From Lepas anatifera (taxonomy: Eukaryota > Arthropoda > Thecostraca > Lepadidae): a stretch of 64,000 nucleotides of DNA. A program made the position numbers and the translations under genes. The notes beneath the pieces are model-generated. The model was not told where the DNA came from. It searched no databases and was given only the letters and a program-made list of their open reading frames with translations. The stretch is taken from NCBI GenBank assembly GCA_034440635.1, contig JAOTON010000058.1, positions 1 through 64,000 on the forward strand, written 5' to 3'. Below are positions 45,701-56,135 of this stretch, piece after piece (position 1 is the first letter of the stretch; the number at the start of each line of letters is the position of its first letter).

Positions 45701-46706
45701 GACTTTGAAAATGTTCAGGACTTTTAAAGCAGCTCTCCCTCAGCTTTTTGAAATGAGCAATGTACGTCAGTCTCCGGTCAAACAGTACACCTAAAAAACG
45801 CGCCTCTTCAACAACATTAATCCTTTGTCCATAGAGAGTGAGGTGGGGATCGTCACAGCCATTCCTTTTCCTACAAAAGTGGAGACATTTTGTTTTCTCG
45901 GTAGAAAATTGCAGCCCATTTTTGTCACTCCACCGTTGGAGCTTGTCAATTCCAATCTGCAGTTGTCTCTGTGCTGCAGCAGTGGAGGACGATGTGGTCC
46001 ACATAGCAAGGTCGTCAACAAACAAGGCACACTTAACGTTTGAAGGCAGACCGTCTGAAACATCATTAATGGCGACTGCGAAGAGTGTCACAGATAAAAC
46101 AGATCCCTGGGCCGTGCCATTTTCCTGAGTGTGCTGTGCTGACAGTATGTCACCGATTCTAAAGCGGAAGCGACGGTCTTTAAGGAAGTTGGAGAGAAAC
46201 CAGCCCATGCGGCCCCGTATTCCAAGTCCTGACAGCTTCTGCAAAATGCCATGCCTCCAAGCTGAGTCATAGGCATGCTTAATGTCGTAAAATATAGCAA
46301 CGGTATGATGTTTTCTTGCAAAGCCTTCGCGAACGCTGGCGTCAAGTGTCAGTAAATGGTCGATTGTACTACGGGTTTGCCGAAAACCACATTGTATGTT
46401 CGTGAGAAGGTCATTGTTTTCAAGAAACCAAATTAGTCGAGTATTTACCATTCTTTCAAACAGCTTTCCTACGCATGATGTGAGCGAGATTGGGCGGAAG
46501 TCGTCAGGAGCGTTGCCGTCTTTTCCCGGCTTCAGGATAGGGATGACTATGGCCTCGCGCCACTGTTCCGGGAAATCGCAGTTAATCCACATCGTATTGA
46601 AGATGTCCAGGAGGCAGACAAGAGACCGATCAGGGAGGTGGTGCAACATTGGGTTAGTTATCAGATCCGGTCCTGGTGAAACTGATTTGCATTTATTGGA
46701 GAGCAT
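45693..46706 (-). pseudogene. LINE A ORF2: reverse transcriptase core
   Basis: Shows DDFRPISLTSCVGKLFERM (residues 68-86), QCGFRQTRSTIDHL, the catalytic FYDIKHAYDSAW (D141), GTAQGSVLSVTLFA (197-210) and FVDD (229-232), followed by the primer-grip area. The catalytic aspartates are present. It is out of phase with the endonuclease frame upstream (overlap 46693-46706) and with the linker downstream. Confidence 0.92.
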
Positions 46707-48087
46707 TTTTAAGTTCAGGCATGGTAAATGGTGTATTATACGAGTCAGTGTTGTTGGTGCCGAAATGGACAGCTTTCGCCTCCTCTCGTCTGCGAAAACG
46801 TTGAAACTCGGCGTTCTGGTTTGCTGTGCTACATCTGGTATTGAAAGCAGACGCCATTCGGTTTGCGACCGTCACTGGGTCAGTGATCCTCGCATTGTTT
46901 TCTACCAAGACCGGAGCGGGTGTAGATCTGCGCTTCCCCTGGATACTCTGGATTCGGTTCCAGACCTGTGTTGTGGGAGTGAAACGATTTACTATGGTTA
47001 CGTATGATATCCACCACCTTCGTTTGGAGTTCAACACGACTCGGCGAGCAAATGCTCTAGCCTGTTTAAAAAGTATCAGATTGGAATTAGTAACACGCTT
47101 CTTGAAAATACGCAAAGCCCGTTTCCTTTTCAAAATGGCATTTTTACATTCCAAGTTCCACCACGGAACAGGAATATGCCTAAGCCTTTTTGATGTCATG
47201 GGTATAAAAACCTTAGCGGCCGTGATAACCATGTCATTGAACTTACTAACTTCCTGAGTTGCCGAGGCCCCCTCTATGGGGAGGTCCACCGGACCGCATG
47301 CACCCTCAAAGCCAGCCCAGTCTGCGCAACGCATGTTCCAGCGGATCGGTAGGCTTGTTGGAGCACGTGGCCGGACTGGTTTAAGAACGATAGGATAGTG
47401 ATCGCTGCCGAAAGTATCATCGAGAGTGTTCCATTGGAACTGGCTGAGGAGGGAAGGGGAACAGACAGAAAGGTCTATGGCCGAGCACGAGCCAGATGGA
47501 AAAGTTATATGAGTGGGGCGACCAGTGTTTAGGATACAAAGGGAATTTAGGTGAAGAAAACGCTCTACAGTTCGGCCCCGAGGGCCCGAGCGACCGGCGG
47601 GTTCACCCCAAGCAGGGCTATGAGCATTAAAATCACCCATTAGTATAAATGGGGCTGGAAGCTGATCTACTATGTTGTTTAGGTCATTGATGTTTAGACT
47701 GCAGCCCGGTGGAAGGTAAATTGAGCAAATTGTCAATTTTAAAAATCCAAAGTCCACTCGGGCAGCTACTGCCTGCAGCCCTGTGATTAAGGCTATACGG
47801 TGACATGGGGTGGAATGGTGCACCGCAACCATAACACCACCGTACGCGATTGTAGAACTAAAAATGTCTTTTCTAAATGTTTGATAATTTCTAATGTCAA
47901 CGGCAGCCACAGGAGGCAGCTTCGTCTCCTGGAGGCATATAACTGAGGGGTTATACTCCGATAAAATGTGTTGTAGGTCTGAAAAGTTAGCTCGGAGACC
48001 TCGGCAGTTCCATTGTATGATTGATGTCATAAAGATTAAAAGAAACGGGCTTGTTAAATAGTACATAAGTCGGCCTAACCCTTCCAA
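46693..48087 (-). pseudogene. LINE A ORF2: apurinic-type endonuclease and N-terminal part
   Basis: The endonuclease domain starts with IIQWNCRGLRANF (N27), then CLQETKL (E54), MGDFNAHSPAWG (about 150-161) and GSDHYPIVL (about 228-236), the catalytic set of the exonuclease-endonuclease-phosphatase fold that nicks the target. A long connector to RT follows. The frame is open over all 464 codons. It overlaps the tail of ORF1 in another phase, so the start codon is uncertain (ATG at 48087 or one of the Met residues just before the domain). Confidence 0.92.
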
Positions 48088-48736
48088 GGGGGACCGCAGC
48101 CCCCGTATGAGCCCCTAGATGGTGCCGGGGAGGGGCCGCCGAGCCGGTTACGGACCGGACCACGACCTCGTCCGGTATCCAGCGAGTTTCCGCGTGCCCT
48201 CGAGGTTTGCGGTTGGCTGGGGGGCTCTCAGCCGGACGCTTAACCGGGGACCTTCCCCGGGAACAAGCTTCAAAATTCTTGCGGACTGCTGCCACAGTGG
48301 ACGACTGAGTCTGGGAGAGAGGTTGTGTGGGCGCTAGGTCTGTGTCGGACGTGGAAGGGGGCAGCGGCGCTGAGCCAGTGCCTCCGGCAGGTGGTTTGAT
48401 GGGCGACAGTGGGCGGCGCCTCCCCGTGGGAGAGGGTTTGCCTCTTCGTCCCACCACTGTCCAGCCCTCCAAGTCTGGCGGGGATTCGCCGCTGGGAGAC
48501 TGGCCAGCAGCCGTCGTCGGCTGGTGTTCAAGGGCAGGGTCAGATCCCCGCCCCCGCCCCCAGCGGGAGCTGGAGGTGGAGAAATAAAAGCGGGAGTGTT
48601 GTTCCGCTCCCGGTCCCCGTCCCGTAGGGAGGGGGGGTTTTGGAGGAGGTGCCGCCGTCGGCTCAGGTGCCGGGGCGACGGGCTGGCCAGAGATGACCAG
48701 CCCCATCTTACCTGCCAGGCGGACGAAGTCCGCCAT
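47987..48736 (-). pseudogene. LINE A ORF1: Pro-rich C-terminal part
   Basis: A minus-strand frame starting MADFVRLAGKMGLVISG is followed by a Pro/Ser/Arg-rich tail. It overlaps the end of the zinc-knuckle frame (48708-48736) and is out of phase with it by one base near a CCCC run (about 48747). Together they most likely represent one original ORF1 (inference). Confidence 0.65.
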
Positions 48737-49577
48737 GGTCAGGGGATCGGATGACCTCCTCCGGGGTCATCCGTGATGGTGGTGGGGGTCCCACCGAAGC
48801 TGCATCAGAGTACTTTTTCCGCGGGTGGCGGGCCTCGTAGGCTTCACGGGCTTCTCGGAAGTTCAGGCGACCTTTAACCTTAATTGCCATGATCTCTTTT
48901 TCCTTTTGAAGTGAAGGGCAGTCGCGGTCAGTGGCAGAGTGAGGGAGCTGACCCTCGCCGCAGTTAACACAGTATTTATTGGCTGAGCAGTCATCGGCAA
49001 CGTGATCGCTGGATCCACATCTGGCACATACGCGCTTGCCCCTACATGTGGTGGTGGTGTGGCCGTAGCGCTGGCATCTAAAGCATCTCATGGGTGACGG
49101 GATGAACAATCGGACGCCAATTCGGAGGTATCCTACATATATGTGGTCGGGAATGTCGGGCTTGTCAAATGTCAGAACAATTGTATCGCTTTCCTCTATC
49201 TCAGAACCTCTCCTCGTCTTCATGCGTCGCGCATCAACAACATCAAAATCAGCAAGGCCATCGACAATCTCATCATCACACACGCCTCTCAGCTCTGGAC
49301 ACCGGATAACACCTTTCGAGAAGTTCTTTGTTTTGTGTGGTTCGCAAGTGACTTTGAATGAGACTGATGTTTTCTTGCCGTTTACTCGCTTAGAGAATGA
49401 TATTTGCGTCGTGTGTAGTGCCCGTTCTGCCTCCTTTGGGTCCGCAAACTCCAGCTCCAACGCACCATCCCTCAGACTATCGCAGCGTACAATATTTCCA
49501 AGACGGTCACATGCTTCCTTTTTCTGGAACGGGGATAGTGCGCCGAGACTGGATTCCAGTCCCTTCATGACCAGCAC
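48708..49577 (-). CDS. LINE A ORF1: RNA-binding protein with three zinc knuckles
   Basis: The 289-codon frame encodes an RNA-chaperone-like protein that packages LINE RNA. Residues 30-155 resemble an RRM-like segment of I/Jockey ORF1 proteins. Three CCHC knuckles follow: CFRCQRYGHTTTTC (165-178), CARCGSSDHVADDC (184-197) and CVNCGEGQLPHSATDRDC (203-220). A KEKEI...KVKGRLNFREAREAY segment after the knuckles is characteristic of the family. The frame ends early in the Pro-rich region because of the one-base break noted above. Confidence 0.9.
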   Translation of the reverse strand: MLVMKGLESSLGALSPFQKKEACDRLGNIVRCDSLRDGALELEFADPKEAERALHTTQISFSKRVNGKKTSVSFKVTCEPHKTKNFSKGVIRCPELRGVCDDEIVDGLADFDVVDARRMKTRRGSEIEESDTIVLTFDKPDIPDHIYVGYLRIGVRLFIPSPMRCFRCQRYGHTTTTCRGKRVCARCGSSDHVADDCSANKYCVNCGEGQLPHSATDRDCPSLQKEKEIMAIKVKGRLNFREAREAYEARHPRKKYSDAASVGPPPPSRMTPEEVIRSPDHGGLRPPGR

Positions 49578-50842
49578 GCGTGGATTCGTCGGGTGAAGAG
49601 CTTTCGGTGCAGTACCTCCTCCTGGTGGAGGTCGGAGAGGTCCGGCTCTGGACTGATCTGGTACAGACGAGGATGTGAGGGGAGGGGGTTTTCGAGGTTA
49701 GAGGTATCCATGGGAGTATGATTAATTTCGGCCAGCCACGTGCGCCCCCCTTCCGACGAGGGTGCTACGAGGCGAAACGACGCACGGGCTGGCTATACGG
49801 GGGAGACGCCGCCGTTACAGAGGGGGAGAGAGACTCACCAAACCCCCACTGCCCCGACGACGGTCCCCCCTTGCACCTAGCCTGGATGACCCCGGGCGGG
49901 GCGCGGACACCCCTCCCTCCCCGGGTGAAGTCGGGACCTCACCCAAGGAGGGAGGGGCAGCCGAGCCCCACCAAAGGCCGACAGACTTTTACAATGCTGC
50001 TACTCTTGTCGATGCCTTCAAGAGTTCCCCGCCCTTGCGGAAATCCAGACCGAAGTAGAGTGTTGCTAGAGGCACACGAACCATAACAGCGCCTACCTCA
50101 GCTCAGCTACCAGGACTCCTTCATCCCGGGGTACGGGCTCGGTGCGCAGCTCACCTTAAAAAGACAGGCGCCCCCACACGGCCTCATCGGAGCAGGCGAC
50201 TACCACCTGCTCGTCACAACTGATTCCCGGCTGGTCCGAGAGAAGCGAGCCCCCGGCTTGCAGGGCCGGCGATTAGAGGGATCCAATCGTCAGCCACACG
50301 AGCCGGAGGCCCACGTACACCCAGACCATCCAGGAATCATAGGCACGTGCGGGGACGCCCATGACACTGGGAAAAAGTGGGTAACTGGGAAGTTATGGGT
50401 TGGAAAAGGATGAGGGTCGGTCTGCGCTGCCCAGCCCAGCCGCGCACCGCACGCGACCGAGGTGTCCACACTAAAGACGAGCAAGAGTGCACACATCCCC
50501 GCCACCCACGGAGACACGCCGGGCCAGACATCGCAGACAGTGGATAGGAGGGGTATTTAGGAGTGGACAGAAAGGATACGGGTGGAAAGGCATGGATACA
50601 CAAGGAAATAAGGAAAGAAGAGGAAAAGGAACAGGGAGTTGGTGGGATTTGAATTTAGGAAGGCCAGGAAAGGGATGAGGATGGCAGTTTCGATTTGGCC
50701 TCTCGCCCGAAGGCGGGGGCGAAACCCATCCTGCCAACTGGGGTCGCGGGTGTCGTCACATCCCGTACCCAATTATCCATGTGCCGGACCAGTCAGCAGG
50801 TGCCAACAAGTCGGGCAGATGAAAATTGAGTCCCCTGCGGGG

Positions 50843-52350
50843 GAGCCTGGAGTTAAGTTCATCATGGGATCGCGAGGGGCTATCAGTGCAGCAAGCCTCC
50901 AGTACCTTCATTGCGACCGCCAAGAGTTTAGGACACGACGTCAGCAGCCTGACAATCTCCCCGGCCACCGTTCGCCGGATACGAGCCAAGAACCGAGAGC
51001 AGCTGGCCATAAGCTCCGAGGCAGATGCCTTCCGTGCCCCACCACCTTTGGTCCTCCACTGGGATGGGAAACTGCTCCCTCGAGCGACTTCAAAGTACCT
51101 TATGGAGGACCGGATCGCTGTTGTGCTTCTGGGTGTCCCGGTGGCTCGAGATGGAACTGGATGCGAAGTAGCGAGAGTGGTTTTCGAGAAGGTTCAGCGT
51201 GTGGGAATTCGAAATAAAATCGTAGGACTGTCTTTTGATACAAAAGCATCCAACAGCAGCATGCTTTCCGGAGCGTGTATGAAGCTTGAGGACTTGATTG
51301 GGCACCCTATCCTGTGGTTGGCGTGCCGCCACCACATCCTCGAAATCGTCTTGAAGCATGTCTTTGAGACGTGCTGTGGCTCTTCTTCGGGACCCGAGAT
51401 CGGACTCTTAAAAGATTCCAAGAGCACTGACCCTTCCTGGATCCTGCTTCTTTCGCCACCATGATGGATGTTGAGGAACCTCTGGAGGAGTTCTCGGAGT
51501 CTCTGCGAGCGGAGATGGTCGCCTACCTGGCCGATGTAATCCAGAAAGGGAGTCATCCTCGAAAGGATTATGAGGAGCTACTTCATCTCTGCCTCGTCTT
51601 CCTTGGTGGATCTAACAGCAGACAGACCAAATTCCAAGTACCAGAAGCGTACCACCACGCGCGGTGGATGGCCAAGGTGGCATACGCCCTGAATATGAAC
51701 CTCTTTCAGGAGCAGTTGGATATTTCCGAGCGTCAGAAGAAAGGAATCTCTCGTGTTGCCCTGTTCGTAGCGCTCTTGTACGTCCGCTACTGGCACGAAG
51801 TCATTGTTGCACCACACGCCCCCAAGAATGACCTAGACCTCTTGAAAGTCCTCCTGAGGTACCCGGACCGAACGTGGGACAGGAGGCCTCCAATGCCTTC
51901 TCGAGACATCTATGGTACCTATCAGAGGACCTTGTCCTCTGGCGTGCTTTGATGAGCGCGTGTCACAGGAGGAGAAAGAAGCGATGCTGGCAAACCTCTC
52001 TAAGCCGGGGTCGAAGAAGGAGCTGAAGCGCTTGGAGGGGAAGAGCTTGTCAGTAACTGACGAGACGAGACTCAGCAGCTTCGTAACCTCCAGAAGTCGC
52101 CGTTTCCTGAACCTTCTCGGACAAGGGACTCTTCTGACCCGCGAGCTCTCCTCCAGGAAGAGGTCATCCAGACGAGGGTTAGGGCACTCCGGGTCGTCAA
52201 CGACACGGCCGAAAGGGAGATCGCCCTCATCAAGAGGTTCAACGGATATGTCAAGGACGAGAAGCAGAAGCAGTACCTGCTCCGGGTGGTGGAACTCCAT
52301 CGGAGGGCTCTACCCAAGTGCACCAAGAAAGGATGCGCCTCTCACTGTGT
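50843..52350 (+). pseudogene. Uncharacterised transposon-like family, C-terminal piece
   Basis: It begins with the second copy of GAGCCTGGAGTTA, so it continues piece 2 (43445-43978) across the LINE. Recognisable segments are VLHWDGKLLP, VGLSFDTKASNSSMLSGAC, HPILWLACRHHILEIVLKHV, then in other frames YEELLHLCLVFLGG, HHARWMAKVAYALN, RHLWYLSEDLVLW and NDTAEREIALIKRF. At least four phase changes and one stop interrupt it (for example near 51410, 51930 and 52140). The FDT...SN motif and the HH pair recall an RNase H-like transposase core, but I cannot assign a function. Decayed copy of a repeated family. Confidence 0.65.
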
Positions 52351-52755
52351 AATGGTTTTTTATGATAAAAGTGCGCGACCTCTAAATGTCCTTTTATTTT
52401 GCTTTGAAGGGTGTCAATCGATTCAGTTTTACGGATAGAGCTGGGTGAAAGTTGATATGACTTCGTTCCGAAGAAACAAAATGTTACTAAAGTGTGCTGA
52501 AACACCCTAGTGTCCACCTCTCCCCTTCGCAGGGGTCATGGTTAAATTACAATTACTGATTCTGAAGCTATGAAAATTACAGAACCACGAGCAACTTCAT
52601 CGGTGACAAATTTTTTTTTTAGAAAATCCACTGTCTGATATCCTTGAATAACCTCATGGAGGGGCATTCAACTCAACACTCAGGGGTGCACTTCTGAATT
52701 TCAGAGGCCCTAGCACAACCCAATCAACAATTATTCACTCCTGGAAGCACTGAGA
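52351..52755. other. No gene recognised
   Basis: A short AT-rich gap between the decayed gene copy and TTAA-type MITE copy 5. No feature could be supported. Confidence 0.5.
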
Positions 52756-53788
52756 TTAACCCTCGCCCCACCGGGGGGCCATCGATGGCCCCCCTAAGGT
52801 TTTTCCGGGATAGCAGAAAAACGACGAGGCGCAGCACCGCGGTTGAGGGCTCTACCTCTCACTGCATCATTTTCCCATCATCCCTGAAATTTTTTACCCC
52901 GGGTCACCCAAGGTCAGGTCACCAGACGAGGTCAACCAAGTTCACCTCACTTCACTTTAGAGCTCTGTAAGAGCTACATTTCAAAGTCAATCGATTTGAA
53001 ACTTCCTACACTTCATGACCCCTCCAGGGTCTACAAGGTGTATATCCGGGATTTTTTTATTTCGTGCCCTGAGGTCAGGTCACGAGGCGACCTCTCCCAT
53101 TGGAAAAGCATGGGGAAAAGCTATTTCATGACATAAAAGCCACAAAAATGATTGCAAATACTCAGACTGCTCAGAACAACGTTTTTGGACACCCTTTCAC
53201 GGATCCCAGGAGTCATATTTGCCTTTTGACTTTTCCAAGGTCATCCAAGGTCACCAGAGGTCAAAAACAGTATTTTGACAATAACTTTTGACCTAATTGA
53301 GCTAGAGCGGTGAAACAAACACCATCGTGTTTGTCCTGTCACTGGCTTTCATTTGATATACGGCAAGGTCACTTTTTGACCTTTCGTGACCTCAGGTCAT
53401 ATTAGGTCACGAGGTGACCTCTGGCGGTCAAACCACTGGCGGGAGGTCTTTACGTTCCACATAGCGGAAAAAGTACTGGCAATTTGCTATCAAATGTACT
53501 TTACCAGGTCTCAATAGCTCTAATGGCATAAGAGTTATGCCCAGTTTGCTTAATCATTGCATATTTGAGTGAAAATAGCCGATCTTGACCTAATTTGACC
53601 TCTGGAGGTCCAACCATTGACCTGAGCACTAAAACATGCGAAGTAATTTCTTACTGAATTCACGCGAGCTTTCTATTGCACTTCGCAGATTTGCGCTAAC
53701 GCCCATATTTTCGGAGTTAGAGGGGGGCCATCGATGGCCCCCCGGTGGGGCGAAGGTGGCGCCGGACCCCCGGTGGGGCGCGGGTTAA
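52756..53788. mobile_element. TTAA-type MITE, copy 5 (most complete)
   Basis: The left end is TTAACCCTCGCCCCACCGGG. The right end, as the complement, is TTAACCCGCGCCCCACCGGG. TTAA lies at 52756-52759 and 53785-53788. The palindrome GGGGGCCATCGATGGCCCCC occurs near both ends (52774-52793 and 53723-53742). The word CCCCCGGTGGGGCG occurs twice at the right end, separated by AAGGTGGCGCCGGA. The 1,033-bp interior aligns with copy 1 and holds many AGGTCA/TGACCT words. No open frame. piggyBac-like by TTAA target (inference). Confidence 0.9.
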
Positions 53789-54176
53789 GGCCTCCATGCA
53801 GTCGGGTGTAGATCTCACTCCAAGGTGTAGGTAGTAGTTGAGACAGGGTCAGCTCGGCTCGACTCTCACGCCACCCCAACTATGGGCTAGTGCACAGAAC
53901 CGCCGAAAGGTGGCAGCATCGTCTGGACCAGTACTTCTCCGCGACGGCAGCGCCATCTGCGCCACTGGAACGTTTGTCCGGCCGAGCACGCGGCTGTAAG
54001 GGGAATTCGTCGAAAGGTTCCTGCGATGTCGGGTGGGTGACGCGAGAATTACGAGTCAGTTATCAGATGGGGAGGAAGGGGGGGCACTTTTGAAAACAGA
54101 TAGTGGTTGCTTCGGGTTTCAGAGCACAGCAACGGCATCTGCGAGCCTTCCGCGGGAATTATACTAGGACGAAAGG

Positions 54177-54330
54177 CACTGGCGGTAGAACTGGGGGAGG
54201 GGGCACCGGGGCACGGTCTCCCCTTAACCAGAAATTTTAGCACTAACCCTTTGGCATTGAATACAGAGAAATGGGTTGAAAAGCCCATGGTGCCCCCCCA
54301 CCCTTTAATTCTGGCGTTCTGCCGTCACTG
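54177..54330. mobile_element. hAT-like MITE
   Basis: The ends are CACTGGCGGTAGAACTGG and, as the complement of the right end, CAGTGACGGCAGAACGCCAG. Internal blocks GGCACCGGGGCACGGTCTCC and GAGAAATGGGTTGAAAAGCC match the family. Flanking ACGAAAGG and GAGAAAGG share six of eight bases. Confidence 0.75.
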
Positions 54331-54985
54331 GAGAAAGGTAAGGCGGAGAGATGCGCAGGATGCGTATTTTTTAGCGTATCCTAGCCATTTCAATGGTGCA
54401 CTGACGGTTATTGCAACTGTAAATAACATCAACGTGAATCTATTTACAAAAACCCGCGGCTTGGCCTGACTCGCACTGACGCTCGCACGGATGGATTACC
54501 ACCAGAGCCAGATCCAAGAACGGGGGTGGGAGCAAAGGAGTGGTCGCCCCGTAGGTTCAAAGAGACGCCCTCATCCATCTTGACCACCCTTGAAAGTCTA
54601 AATGTAAAGGTAAACATCAGTCAAATGCCACATGTCTGCGGCACAGACGCCTAAGATTGGCCTAAGGTGACTCAGGCAGACGCCATTTTTCTTTCTGGCG
54701 CCCTCACAAACACAGACAATTTACAGCATTTACAGCAGCGAAGTTCTAGCTTCGTTACCAAGCTTTCTTTCCAATGATACTTTGAAATGTAACCCCCCCC
54801 GCCAAGAAAACAACACCCAAAATCGGCGCCGGGATGGCAACAGTTGAACATTTACAGAAGAGACACAGTGAAGTCCCCAGAAGCGTCATGTCCCTCTAGC
54901 CCGCCACTGGTAACCGCTCAGTTGAGGTCCGCGGAAACAACAGTCACATCGTCAGCGCCGCCCACAAATTGACAGAAACAGGAAG
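54331..54985. other. No gene recognised
   Basis: No supportable gene, repeat boundary or RNA gene. Confidence 0.5.
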
Positions 54986-54998
54986 TAGGCCAGTCATC

Positions 54999-56122
54999 AT
55001 CATCATCATCATAATTGAGTTTTAAGGGCGCGCCGACAACGAAGATCATGTGGCGCCCATAACACTCAATAAAATGCATACAGAATGGCTTCAACAATCA
55101 ACGTGGCTAAAAGTCTGTCCACAGTAAAAGGACGGATAAAACGAAAAAAATAAAGCACACACACACTTAGGTCGGCGAGTAAATAACATCAAAGTCGATG
55201 CTCTTCAGAAACGATAAAATACTAGACAGTCCCACGGTTGGAAACTCCCAAGAAGTGACTCCAAGGAGGGTGACCCTCCCAGGTGTCTAAGCCGTTCAAT
55301 TTCATAATCGCGGCAGTCAACAAGGACATGCTTGAGACTCAGCGAGTCGCCACAGCGCGGACAGAGCGGAGGATCCTCTCCACTCAAGCGGAAAGAGTGG
55401 GTTGCGTGGGTGTGGCCAATTCGCAACCGCGACAATACCACCTCCCTCTCTCCTGGATCCAGCGCTGCTAGAAAGCCATTTCCCTAGTTTGGGTTTGACA
55501 CTTCTCAACTTAGCCCCCCTGGGGTCCTCGTCCCATCGCCGCTGCCCGCTTCTCATTAAAAACTTCGTAACAGGCGCATACAGGTCAAAGAATGGAATAT
55601 GAAGACCAGGGGGGACATCACGTTCTACTGCAGCCTTTGCAGCTGAATCGGCCCGCTCATTGCCACTGATGCCACAGTGGCTTGGGATCCATACAAAATC
55701 GACATGTTTCCCCCTTTCCTTTAGAACGTGCAGCTTCTGTCTAATGAGAACTAAGAGAAAGGATGATGATGCGTTATAAAAATAAAAAGACCTCAATACC
55801 TGAAGAGAGGACAGTGAATCGGTAAAAATAACGAATTGTCTCGCCCTCGACCTGGATACCTGGTCTAAACAACGAAACAGCGCATACAACTCAGAGGTAA
55901 AAACAGATGCCTCACACGGCAAGCTAAAACACCTCTCGACACCCTCACCAACAAACGCACAACAAACGCACTGCCACTCTTAGAGCCATCTGTGTAAAAG
56001 CGGACGTGGTTTTCAAAAGACTCAGAGCAGAGATCCATAAACAACTGACGAATCAATTCAGGTGGCAAATCTTTGCATTGTTCGAGTAAGTTCGTGTTTG
56101 TGTTGACTGCCGACACAATCCA
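54999..56122 (-). mobile_element. 5'-truncated I-like LINE (LINE B)
   Basis: The minus strand encodes an RNase H segment (FYTDGSKSGSAFVV, VFTSELYALFRCLDQ, FVIFTDSLSSLQVLRSF, WIPSHCGISGNERADSAAKAA) and a CCHC-like finger (CPRCGDSLSLKHVLVDC), in three frames (56146-55865, 55922-55317, 55441-55205). The 3' end has a (ATG)n tail seen as CATCATCATCATCAT. A perfect 13-bp target duplication TAGGCCAGTCATC lies at 54986-54998 and 56123-56135. It is the same superfamily as LINE A but a different subfamily. Confidence 0.9.
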
Positions 56123-56135
56123 TAGGCCAGTCATC

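Larger units (their letters stand above)
43979..50842 (-). mobile_element. Full-length I-like LINE with RNase H (LINE A)
   Basis: A minus-strand non-LTR retrotransposon of about 6.9 kb with ORF1 (zinc knuckles) and ORF2 (endonuclease, RT, RNase H, terminal zinc finger). A perfect 13-bp target duplication GAGCCTGGAGTTA lies at 43966-43978 and 50843-50855. The 3' end has a short (ATG)n tail (CATCATCAT on the + strand at 43979). The presence of RNase H and the 3' trinucleotide tail fit the I superfamily (family knowledge). About 1.27 kb of 5' leader precedes ORF1. Both ORFs carry one-base frame breaks. Confidence 0.93.
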
